Part shown: piece by piece, positions 39,150 to 49,868 of the stretch
Position numbering within the stretch: position 1 is the first letter of the stretch
Layout: every line of letters begins with the position of its first letter
From: Harmonia axyridis
Lineage: Eukaryota > Arthropoda > Insecta > Coleoptera > Coccinellidae
Assembly: GCF_914767665.1 (NCBI RefSeq)
Contig: NC_059508.1
Span: 26,039,501-26,103,500 of the forward strand
Length of the DNA stretch: 64,000 bases
Direction: 5' to 3'
Made by a program: the position numbers and the translations under genes
Notes under the pieces: generated by a model
What the model was told of the DNA's origin: nothing
What the model saw: the letters and a program-made list of their open reading frames with translations, nothing else
The model's database searches: none

Positions 39150-42100
39150 GTAATCTCCCACGTGGTAAGGTCAATTGCTGCTGTAACCACGAATGCACGA
39201 CTGACTTCTGTTGTTGATTTTATTCGTTTGTTATTTTCTTCAATGATTCTCATTCTAACACTTTTCATCTTATTGCACAGGGACGAAAGCTTGACACGCG
39301 TGTCTAAGGAAACCACTTTGGTATAAGGGACTGTTCTTATTCCCTTCTTTTTGTTTAATGAACAATTATCCAAGTAAGCCATTCCACATTGTTGATTTTC
39401 TTGGACTAGGATGTCACGCAGGTAGCTATAATCTCCCACGTGGTAAGATCAATTGCTGCTTTAACAATAAATGGACGGCTGACTTCTTTTGTTGATTTCA
39501 TTTGTTTGTTTTTTCCTTCTATGTTTCTCATTCTTACACTTTTCATCGTATTGCACAGGGACGAAAGCTTGACACACGTGTCTATGGAAACCACATTCGT
39601 ATAAGGGACTGTTCTTACTTCATTCTTTCTGTATAATGATCAATTATCTAAGTAAGTCATTCCACATTGTTGATTTTCTTGGACTCGGATGTCACGCAGG
39701 TAGCTATAATCTCCCACGTGGTAAGGTCAATTAATGCTGAAACCACAAATGCACGACTGACTTCTGTTGTTGATTTCATTTGTTTGTTATTTCCTTCAAT
39801 GTTTCTCATTCTAACACTTTTCATCGTATTGCACAGGGACGAAAGCTTGACACACGTGTCTAAGAGACCACTTTGGTATGAGGGACTGTTCTTATTCCCT
39901 TCTTTTTCTTCAATCAACAATTATCCAAGTAAGCCATTCCACATTGTTGATTTTCTTGGACTCGGATGTCACGCAGGTAGCTATAAGCTCCCACGTGGTA
40001 AGGTCAATTGCTGCTGTAACCACAAATGCACGACTGACTTCTGTTGTTGATTTCATTTGTTTGTTATTTCCTTCTATGTTTCTCATTCTAACACTTTTCA
40101 TCGTATTGCACAGGGACGAAAGCTTGACACACGTGTCTAAGGATACCACTTTGGTATAAGGGACTGTTCTTATTTTTTTTTTTGTTTAATCAACAATTAT
40201 CCAAGTAGGCCATTCCACATTGTTGATTTTCTTGGACTCGGATGTCACGCAGGTAGCTATAATCTCCCACGTGGTAAGGTCAATTGCTGCTGTAACCACA
40301 AATGCACGACTGACTTCTGTTGTTGATTTCATTTGTTTGTTATTTCCTTCTATGTTTCTCATTCTAACACTTTTCATCGTATTGCACAGGGACGAAAGCT
40401 TGACACGCGTGTCTAAGGAAACCACTTTGGTATAAGGGACTGTTCTTATTCCCTTCGTTTTGTTCAATCAACAATTATCCAAATAAGCCATTCCACATTG
40501 TTGATTTTCTTGGACACGAATGTCACGCAGGTAGCTATAATCTCCCACGTGGTAAGGTCAATTGCTGCTGTAACCACAAATGCACGACTGACTTCTGTTG
40601 TTGATTTCATTCGTTTGTTATTTTCTTCAATGTTTCTCATTCTAACACTTTTCATCGTATTGCACAGGGACGAAAGCTTGACACACGTGTCTATGGAAAC
40701 CACATTGGTATAAGGGACTGTTCTTTCTTCATTCTTTCTGTATAATGATCAATTATCCAAGTAAGCCATTCCACATTGTTGATTTTCTTGGACTCGGATG
40801 TCACGCAGGTAGCTATAATCTCCCACGTGGTAAGGTCAATTGCTGCTGAAACCACAAATGCACGACTGACTTCTGTTGTTGATTTCATTTGTTTGTTATT
40901 TCCTTCAATGTTTCTCATTCTAACACTTTTCATCGTATTGTACAGGGACGAAAGCTTGACACACGTGTCTAAGGAAACCACTTTGGTATGAGGGACTGTT
41001 CTTATTTCCTTCTTTTTGTTCAATCAACAATTATCCAAGTAAACCATTCCACATTGTCGATTTTCTTGGACTCGGATGTCACATAGGTAGCTATAATCTC
41101 CCACGTGGTAAGGTCAATTGCTGCTGTAACCACAAATGCACGACTGACTTCTGTTGTTGATTTCATTTGTTTTTTATTTCCTTCTATGTTACTCATTCTA
41201 ACACTTTTCATCGTATTGCACAGGGACGAAAGCATGACACCATGTCTAAGGAAACCACTTTGGTATAAGGGACTGTTCTTATTCCCTTCTTTTTGTCTAA
41301 TGAAAAATTATCCAAGTAAGCCATTCCACATTGTTGATTTTCTTGGACTCGGATGTCACGCAGGTAGCTATAATCTCCCACGTGGTAAGGTCAATTGCTG
41401 CTGTAACCAAAAATGCACGACTGACTTCTGTTGTTGATTTCATTTGTTTGTTATTTCCTTCTATGTTTCTCATTCTAACACTTTTCATCGTATTGCACAG
41501 GGACGAAAGCTTGACACGCGTGTCTAAGGAAACCACTTTGGTATAAGGGACTGTTCTTATTCCCTTCGTTTTGTTCAATCAACAATTATCCAAATAAGCC
41601 ATTCCACATTGTTGATTTTCTTGGACACGAATGTCACGCGGGTAGCTATAATCTCCCACGTGGTAAGGTCAATTGCTGCTGTAACCACAAATGCACGACT
41701 GACTTCTGTTGTTGATTTCATTTGTTTGTTATTTCCTTCAATGTTTCTCATTCTAACACTTTTCATCGTATTGCACAGGGACGAAAGCTTGACACACGTG
41801 TCTGAGGAAACCACTTTGGTATAAGGGACTGTTCTTATTCAATTCTTTTTGTTTAATGATCAATTATCCAAGTAAGCCATTCCACATTGTTGATTTTCTT
41901 GGACTCGGATGTCACGCAGGTAGCTATAATCTCCCACGTGGTAAGGTCAATTGCTGCTGTAATCACAAATGCACGACTGACTTCTGTTGTTGATTTCGTT
42001 CGTTTGTTATTTTCTTCAATGTTTCTCATTCTAACACTTTTCATCGTATTGCACAGGGACGAAAGCTTGACACACGTGTCTATGGAAACCACATTGGTAT

Positions 42101-42203
42101 AAGGGACTGTTCTTACTTCATTCTTTCTGTATAATGATCAATTATCCAAGTAAGCCATTCCACATTGTTGATTTTCTTGGACTCGGATGTCACGCAGGTA
42201 GCT
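39150..42203 (+). repeat. 3,332-bp offset repeat, first copy
   Basis: Units at 39111, 39389, 39667, 39944, 40220, 40498, 40776, 41054, 41331, 41609 and 41887 recur at 42443, 42721, 42999, 43276, 43552, 43830, 44108, 44386, 44663, 44941 and 45219, each 3,332 bp on. Rare private marks are shared: ATTAATGCTGAAACC at 32,765/39,731/43,063, CTTTAACAATAAATGG at 32,493/39,459/42,791, TCTAAGAGACC, and the aberrant GAAAGCATGACACCATG (41,229 and 44,561). The right edge lies in or just after the chimaeric unit at 42165. Confidence 0.85.
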
Positions 42204-42442
42204 GTAATCTCCCACGTGGTAAGGTCAATTGCTGCTGTAACCACGAATGCACGACTGACTTCTGTTGTTGATTTCATTCGTTTGTTATTTTCTTCAATGA
42301 TTCTCATTCTAACACTTTTCATCTTATTGCACAGGGACGAAAGCTTGACACGCGTGTCTGAGGAAACCACTTTGGTATAAGGGACTGTTCTTATTCCCTT
42401 CTTTTTGTTTAATGAACAATTATCCAAGTAAGCAATTCCACA
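42165..42442 (+). repeat. Chimaeric unit at the 3,332-bp repeat boundary
   Basis: The leading linker (ACTTCATTCTTTCTGTAT) and head (TTGGACTCGG) match the unit that begins at 45497. From GTAGCTGTAATC on, the body matches the 39111/42443 type (CCACGAATGC, AATGATTCTC, TCATCTTATTG). The tail GTGTCTGAGG matches the 38833 type instead. The switch from first to second parent lies within 42,183-42,203, a stretch common to both. Confidence 0.8.
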
Positions 42443-45400
42443 TTGTTGATTTTCTTTGGCTCGGATGTCACGCAGGTAGCTGTAATCTCCCACGTGGTAA
42501 GGTCAATTGCTGCTGTAACCACGAATGCACGACTGACTTCTGTTGTTGATTTCATTCGTTTGTTATTTTCTTCAATGATTCTCATTCTAACACTTTTCAT
42601 CTTATTGCACAGGGACGAAAGCTTGACACGCGTGTCTAAGGAAACCACTTTGGTATAAGGGACTGTTCTTATTCCCTTCTTTTTGTTTAATGAACAATTA
42701 TCCAAGTAAGCCATTCCACATTGTTGATTTTCTTGGACTAGGATGTCACGCAGGTAGCTATAATCTCCCACGTGGTAAGATCAATTGCTGCTTTAACAAT
42801 AAATGGACGGCTGACTTCTTTTGTTGATTTCATTTGTTTGTTTTTTCCTTCTATGTTTCTCATTCTTACACTTTTCATCGTATTGCACAGGGACGAAAGC
42901 TTGACACACGTGTCTATGGAAACCACATTCGTATAAGGGACTGTTCTTACTTCATTCTTTCTGTATAATGATCAATTATCTAAGTAAGTCATTCCACATT
43001 GTTGATTTTCTTGGACTCGGATGTCACGCAGGTAGCTATAATCTCCCACGTGGTAAGGTCAATTAATGCTGAAACCACAAATGCACGACTGACTTCTGTT
43101 GTTGATTTCATTTGTTTGTTATTTCCTTCAATGTTTCTCATTCTAACACTTTTCATCGTATTGCACAGGGACGAAAGCTTGACACACGTGTCTAAGAGAC
43201 CACTTTGGTATGAGGGACTGTTCTTATTCCCTTCTTTTTCTTCAATCAACAATTATCCAAGTAAGCCATTCCACATTGTTGATTTTCTTGGACTCGGATG
43301 TCACGCAGGTAGCTATAAGCTCCCACGTGGTAAGGTCAATTGCTGCTGTAACCACAAATGCACGACTGACTTCTGTTGTTGATTTCATTTGTTTGTTATT
43401 TCCTTCTATGTTTCTCATTCTAACACTTTTCATCGTATCGCACAGGGACGAAAGCTTGACACACGTGTCTAAGGATACCACTTTGGTATAAGGGACTGTT
43501 CTTATTTTTTTTTTTGTTTAATCAACAATTATCCAAGTAGGCCATTCCACATTGTTGATTTTCTTGGACTCGGATGTCACGCAGGTAGCTATAATCTCCC
43601 ACGTGGTAAGGTCAATTGCTGCTGTAACCACAAATGCACGACTGACTTCTGTTGTTGATTTCATTTGTTTGTTATTTCCTTCTATGTTTCTCATTCTAAC
43701 ACTTTTCATCGTATTGCACAGGGACGAAAGCTTGACACGCGTGTCTAAGGAAACCACTTTGGTATAAGGGACTGTTCTTATTCCCTTCGTTTTGTTCAAT
43801 CAACAATTATCCAAATAAGCCATTCCACATTGTTGATTTTCTTGGACACGAATGTCACGCAGGTAGCTATAATCTCCCACGTGGTAAGGTCAATTGCTGC
43901 TGTAACCACAAATGCACGACTGACTTCTGTTGTTGATTTCATTCGTTTGTTATTTTCTTCAATGTTTCTCATTCTAACACTTTTCATCGTATTGCACAGG
44001 GACGAAAGCTTGACACACGTGTCTATGGAAACCACATTGGTATAAGGGACTGTTCTTTCTTCATTCTTTCTGTATAATGATCAATTATCCAAGTAAGCCA
44101 TTCCACATTGTTGATTTTCTTGGACTCGGATGTCACGCAGGTAGCTATAATCTCCCACGTGGTAAGGTCAATTGCTGCTGAAACCACAAATGCACGACTG
44201 ACTTCTGTTGTTGATTTCATTTGTTTGTTATTTCCTTCAATGTTTCTCATTCTAACACTTTTCATCGTATTGTACAGGGACGAAAGCTTGACACACGTGT
44301 CTAAGGAAACCACTTTGGTATGAGGGACTGTTCTTATTTCCTTCTTTTTGTTCAATCAACAATTATCCAAGTAAACCATTCCACATTGTCGATTTTCTTG
44401 GACTCGGATGTCACATAGGTAGCTATAATCTCCCACGTGGTAAGGTCAATTGCTGCTGTAACCACAAATGCACGACTGACTTCTGTTGTTGATTTCATTT
44501 GTTTTTTATTTCCTTCTATGTTACTCATTCTAACACTTTTCATCGTATTGCACAGGGACGAAAGCATGACACCATGTCTAAGGAAACCACTTTGGTATAA
44601 GGGACTGTTCTTATTCCCTTCTTTTTGTCTAATGAAAAATTATCCAAGTAAGCCATTCCACATTGTTGATTTTCTTGGACTCGGATGTCACGCAGGTAGC
44701 TATAATCTCCCACGTGGTAAGGTCAATTGCTGCTGTAACCAAAAATGCACGACTGACTTCTGTTGTTGATTTCATTTGTTTGTTATTTCCTTCTATGTTT
44801 CTCATTCTAACACTTTTCATCGTATTGCACAGGGACGAAAGCTTGACACGCGTGTCTAAGGAAACCACTTTGGTATAAGGGACTGTTCTTATTCCCTTCG
44901 TTTTGTTCAATCAACAATTATCCAAATAAGCCATTCCACATTGTTGATTTTCTTGGACACGAATGTCACGCGGGTAGCTATAATCTCCCACGTGGTAAGG
45001 TCAATTGCTGCTGTAACCACAAATGCACGACTGACTTCTGTTGTTGATTTCATTTGTTTGTTATTTCCTTCAATGTTTCTCATTCTAACACTTTTCATCG
45101 TATTGCACAGGGACGAAAGCTTGACACACGTGTCTGAGGAAACCACTTTGGTATAAGGGACTGTTCTTATTCAATTCTTTTTGTTTAATGATCAATTATC
45201 CAAGTAAGCCATTCCACATTGTTGATTTTCTTGGACTCGGATGTCACGCAGGTAGCTATAATCTCCCACGTGGTAAGGTCAATTGCTGCTGTAATCACAA
45301 ATGCACGACTGACTTCTGTTGTTGATTTCGTTCGTTTGTTATTTTCTTCAATGTTTCTCATTCTAACACTTTTCATCGTATTGCACAGGGACGAAAGCTT

Positions 45401-45535
45401 GACACACGTGTCTATGGAAACCACATTGGTATAAGGGACTGTTCTTACTTCATTCTTTCTGTATAATGATCAATTATCCAAGTAAGCCATTCCACATTGT
45501 TGATTTTCTTGGACTCGGATGTCACGCAGGTAGCT
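42204..45535 (+). repeat. 3,332-bp offset repeat, second copy
   Basis: Copy of the preceding block. At two informative sites it matches the more distant 32-34 kb copy rather than the adjacent 39-42 kb copy: GATTTCATTCG at 42,553 (as at 32,255, versus T at 39,221) and CGTATCGCAC at 43,439 (as at 33,141, versus T at 40,107). The following units at 45497 and 45775 again resemble 44108 and 44386 at an offset of 1,389 bp, so a further five-unit duplication touches the right edge. Confidence 0.8.
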
Positions 45536-45774
45536 ATAATCTCCCACGTGGTAAGGTCAATTGCTGCTGAAACCACAAATGCACGACTGACTTCTGTTGT
45601 TGATTTCATTTGTTTGTTATTTCCTTCAATGTTTCTCATTCTAACACTTTTCATCGTATTGTACAGGGACGAAAGCTTGACACACGTGTCTAAGGAAACC
45701 ACTTTGGTATGAGGGACTGTTCGTATTTCCTTCTTTTTGTTCAATCAACAATTATCCAAGTAAACCATTCCACA

Positions 45775-48055
45775 TTGTCGATTTTCTTGGACTCGGATGT
45801 CACGTAGGTAGCTATAATCTCCCACGTGGTAAGGTCAATTGCTGCTGTAACCACAAATGCACGACTGACTTCTGTTGTTGATTTCATTTGTTTGTTATTT
45901 CCTTCAATGTTTCTCATTCTAACACTTCTCATCGTATTGCACAGGGACGAAAGATTGACACACGTGTCTATGGAAACCACATTGGTATAAGACACTGTTC
46001 TTATTCCCTTTCTTTCTGTATGATGATCAATTATCCAAGTAAGCCATTCCACATTGTTGATTTTCTTGGACTCGGATGACACGCAGGTAGCTATAATCTT
46101 TAACGTGGTAAGGTCAATTGCTGCTGTATCCATAAATGCACAACTGACTTCTGTTGTTGATTTCATTTGTTTGTTATTTCCTTCAATGTTTCTCATTCTA
46201 ACACTTTTCATCGTATTGCACAGGGACGAAAGCTTGACACACGTGTCTAAGGAAACCACTTTGGTATAAGGGACTGTTCTTATTCCCTTCTTTTTGTTTG
46301 AAGAACAATTATCCAAGTAAGCCGTTCCACATTGTTGATTTTCTTGGACTCGGATGTCACGCAGGTAGCTATAATCTCCCACGTGGTGAGGTCAATTGCT
46401 GCTGTAACCACAAATGCACGACTGACTTCTGTTGTTGATTTCTTTCGGTTGTTATTTTCTTCAATGTTTCTCATTCTAACACTTTTCATCGTATTGCACA
46501 GGGACGAAAGCTTGACACACGTGTCTATGGAAACCACATCGGTATAAGGGACTGTTCTTATTCCATTCTTTCTGTATAATGATCAATTATCCAAGTAAGC
46601 CATTCCACATTGTTGATTTTCTTGGACTCGAATGTCACTCAGGTAGCTATAATCTCACACGTGGTGAGGTCAATTGCTGCTGTAACCACAAATGCACGAC
46701 TGACTTCTGTTGTTGATTTCATTTGCTTGTTATTTCCTTCAATGTTTCTCATTCTAACTCTTTTCATCGTATTACACAGGGACGAAAGCTTGACTTTTGT
46801 GTCTAAGGAAGCCACATTGGTATGAGGTACTGTTCTTATTCCCTTTTTTCTTTTTGATGAACAATTATCCAAGTAAGCCATTCCACATTTTTGATTTTCT
46901 TGGACTAGGATGTCACGCAGCTAGCTATAATCTCCCACGTGGTAAGATCAATTGCTGCTGTAACCACAAATGCACGACTGACTTCTGTCGTTAATTTCAT
47001 TTGTTTGTTATTTCCTTCTATGTTTCTCATTTTAACACTTTTCATCGTATTGCACAGGGACGAAAGCTTGACACACGTGTCTACGGAAACCACAAGGGTT
47101 TGTTCTCATTCCCTTTTTTTTTTTGATGAACAATTATCCAAGTAAGCCATTCCACATTGTTGATTTTCTTGGACTCGGATGTCACGCAGGTAGCTATAAT
47201 CTCCCACGTGGTAAGGTCAATTGCTGCTGTAACCACAAATGCTCGACTGACTTCTGTTGTTGATTTCATTCGTTTGTTATTTTCTTCAATGTTTCTCATT
47301 CTAACACTTTTCATCGTATTGCACAGGGACGAAAGCTTGACACACGTGTCTATGGAACCCACTTTGGTATAAGGGACTGTTCTTATTCCCTCCTTTTTGT
47401 TTAATGAACAATTATCCAAGTAAGCCATTCCACATTGTTGATTTTCTTGGACTCGGATGTCACGCAGGTAGCTATAATCTCTCACGTGGTAAGGTCCATT
47501 CGTGCTGTAACCACGAATGCACGATTGACTTCTGTTGTTGATTTCATTTGTTTGTTATTTCCTTCTATGTTTCTCATTCTAACACTTTTCATCGTATTGC
47601 ACAGGGACAAATGCTTGACACATGTGTCTAAGGAAACCACTTTGGTATGAGGGACTGTTCTTATTCCCTTCTTTTTGTTTAATGAACAATTATCCAAGTA
47701 AGCCATTCCACATTGTTGATTTCCTTGGACTCGGATGTCACGCAGGGAGCTATAACCTCCCACGTGGTTAGGTCAATTGCTGCTGTAACCACAAATGCAC
47801 GACTGACTTCTGTTGTTGATTTCATTCGTTTGTTATTTTCTTCAATGTTTCACATTCTAATACTTTCCATCGTATTGCACAGGGACGAAAGCTTGACACA
47901 CGTGTCTAAGGAAACCACTTTGGTATAAGGGACTGTTTTTATTCCCTTTTTTCATTTATATGAACAATTATCCAAGTGAGCCATTCCACATTGTTGATTT
48001 TCTTGGACTACGATGTCACGCAGGTAGCTATAATCACCCACGTGTTAAGGTCAAT
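45775..48055 (+). repeat. Diverged forward tract before the first orientation flip
   Basis: Unit starts are 45775, 46054, 46332, 46610, 46888 (269 bp, shortened linker), 47157, 47435, 47713 and 47991 (broken at the flip). These units carry more private changes than average: AAGATTGACAC (45,951), GACTTTTGTG in place of the second palindrome (46,791), CCACAAGGGTTTG (47,089), ATGCTCGACTG (47,239), ACGATTGAC with CAAATGCTTG (47,521-47,615), GGTTAGGTC (47,767) and GACTACGATG with GTGTTAAGG (48,006-48,050). The same marks reappear inverted at 54,370-56,300 and several directly at 56,860-57,900. Confidence 0.85.
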
Positions 48056-48062
48056 GGCCAGA
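48053..48062. other. First orientation flip (forward to reverse)
   Basis: Forward sequence follows the unit through GTTAAGGTCAAT at 48,055. Reverse-orientation sequence is recognisable from CAGAAAGAAGGG at 48,059. The three bases between fit neither parent clearly, so this looks like a joint with little or no homology. A 119-codon frame at 47,976-48,335 crosses the joint and is a by-product. Confidence 0.9.
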
Positions 48063-48229
48063 AAGAAGGGAATAAGAACAGTCCCTTATACCAATGTGGT
48101 TTCCATAGACACGTGTGTCAAGCTTTCGTCCCTGTGCAATACGATGAGAAGTGTTAGAATGAGAAACATTGAAGGAAATAACAAACAAATGAAATCAACA
48201 ACAGAAGTCAGTCGTGGATTTGTGGTTAC

Positions 48230-48740
48230 AGCAGCAATTGACCTTACCACGTGGGAGATTATAGCTACCTGCGAGACATCCGAGTCCAAGAAAATCAACA
48301 ATGTGGAATGGCCTACTCGGATAATTGTTGATTAAACAAAAAAAAGGAAATAAGAACAGTCCTTTATACCAAAGTGGTTTCCTTAGACACGTGTGTCAAG
48401 CTTTCATCCCTCAGCAATACGACAAAAAGTGTTAGAGTAAGAAACATTGAAGGAAATAACAAACGAATGAAATCAACAACAGAAGTCAACCGTCCAGTTT
48501 TGGTTACAGCAGCAATTGACCTTACCACGTGGGAGGAAATCAAAAATGTGGAATGGCTTAATAAGAAATATTGGAGGAAATAACAAACAAATGAAATCAA
48601 CAACAGAAGTCAGCCGTCCAGTTTTGGTTACAGCAGCAATTGACCTTACCATTTGAGAGATTGTAGCTACATGCGTGACATCCGAGTCCAAGAAAATCAA
48701 CAATGTGGAATGGCTCACTCGGATAATTGTTGATTAAACA
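48230..48740 (-). repeat. Rearranged short units, inverted copy of 62,180-62,690
   Basis: On the minus strand this tract contains a unit interrupted after TTTCCTCCAATATTTC, a 20-bp remnant, a head reduced to CCACATTTTTGATTTCC next to CTCCCACGTGG, and then a TTTGTCGTATTGCTGAGGG body. The same broken order occurs on the plus strand at 62,203-62,557. A translated segment of 81 codons is identical in the two, and the flanking linkers agree apart from single-base changes (ACACGTG versus AAACGTG, CCGAG versus CCAAG). Confidence 0.9.
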
Positions 48741-49816
48741 AAAAAAAGGGAATAAGAACAGTCCCTTATACCAAAGTGGTTTCCTTAGACACGTGTGTCA
48801 AGCTTTCGTCCCTGTGCAATACGATGAAAAGTGTTAGAATGAGAAACATTAAAGGAAATAACAAACAAATGAAATCAACAACAGAAGTCAGTCGTGCATT
48901 TGTGGTTACAGCAGCAATTGACCTTACCACGTGGGAGATTATAGCTACCTGCGTGACATCCGAGTCCAAGAAAATCAACAATGTGGAATGACTTACTTGG
49001 ATAATTGATCATTATACAGAAAGAATGAAGTAAGAACAGTCCCTTATACCAATGTGGTTTCCATAGACACGTGTGTCAAGCTTTCGTCCCTGTGCAATAC
49101 GATGAAAAGTGTTAGAATGAGAAACATTGAAGAAAATAACAAACGAATGAAATCAACAACAGAAGTCAGTCGTGCATTTGTGGTTACAGCAGCAATTGAC
49201 CTTACCACGTTAAAGATTATAGCTACCTGCGTGTCATCCGAGTCCAAGAAAATCAATAATGTGGAATGGCTTACTTGGATAATTGATCATCATACAGAAA
49301 GAAGGGAATAAGAACAGTCCCTTATACCAATGTGGTTTCCATAGACACGTGTGTCAAGCTTTCGTCCCTGTGCAATACGATGAGAAGTGTTAGAATGAGA
49401 AACATTGAAGGAAATAACAAACAAATGAAATCAACAACAGAAGTCAGTCGTGCATTTGTGGTTACAGCAGCAATTGACCTTACCACGTGGGAGATTATAG
49501 CTACCTGCGAGACATCCGAGTCCAAGAAAATCAACAATGTGGAATGGCCTACTCGGATAATTGATCATCATACAGAAAGAAGGGAATAAGAACAGTCCCT
49601 TATACCAATGTGGTTTCCATAGACACGTGTGTCGAGCTTTCGTCCCTGTGCAATACGATGAGAAGTGTTAGAATGAGAAACATTGAAGGAAATAACAAAC
49701 AAATGAAATCAACAACAGAAGTCAGTCGTGCATTTGTGGTTACAGCAGCAATTGACCTTACCACGTGAGAGATTATAGCTACCTGCGTGACATCCGAGTC
49801 CAAGAAAATCAACAAT

Positions 49817-49868
49817 GTGGAATGGCTTACTTGGATAATTGGATGGAATGGCTTACTTGGATAATTGT
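49817..49868 (-). repeat. 26-bp tandem duplication in a unit junction
   Basis: The plus-strand text TGGAATGGCTTACTTGGATA plus ATTGGA occurs twice in a row, lengthening the unit spacing to 304 bp. An identical duplication lies at about 54,289-54,340, so the two tracts share a common origin inside the inverted block. Confidence 0.9.

Larger units (their letters stand above)
34226..41191 (+). repeat. 6,966-bp segmental duplication, copy 2
   Basis: Second copy of the block at 27,260-34,225. Unit starts are 34366, 34644, 35060, 35338, 35616, 35894, 36172, 36450, 36728, 37006, 37422, 37700, 37999, 38277, 38555, 38833, 39111, 39389, 39667, 39944, 40220, 40498, 40776 and 41054. Private differences include GATTTTATTCG at 39,221, GTTTCTTATTTTC near 36,287 (which instead matches the older unit at 26844) and GCCTTTCC near 36,440. 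Past about 41,205 the unit continues with TTTTCATCG and GAAAGCATGACACC, whereas copy 1 switches to the TTCTCATCG form, which fixes the junction. Confidence 0.9.

Noticed and set aside
45741..46382. Longest frame, 213 codons, reverse strand
   Set aside because: It spans more than two units and exists only because local indels and base changes (for example an additional T in CCCTTTCTTTC near 46,010) keep the frame open. The translation is just repeated satellite.
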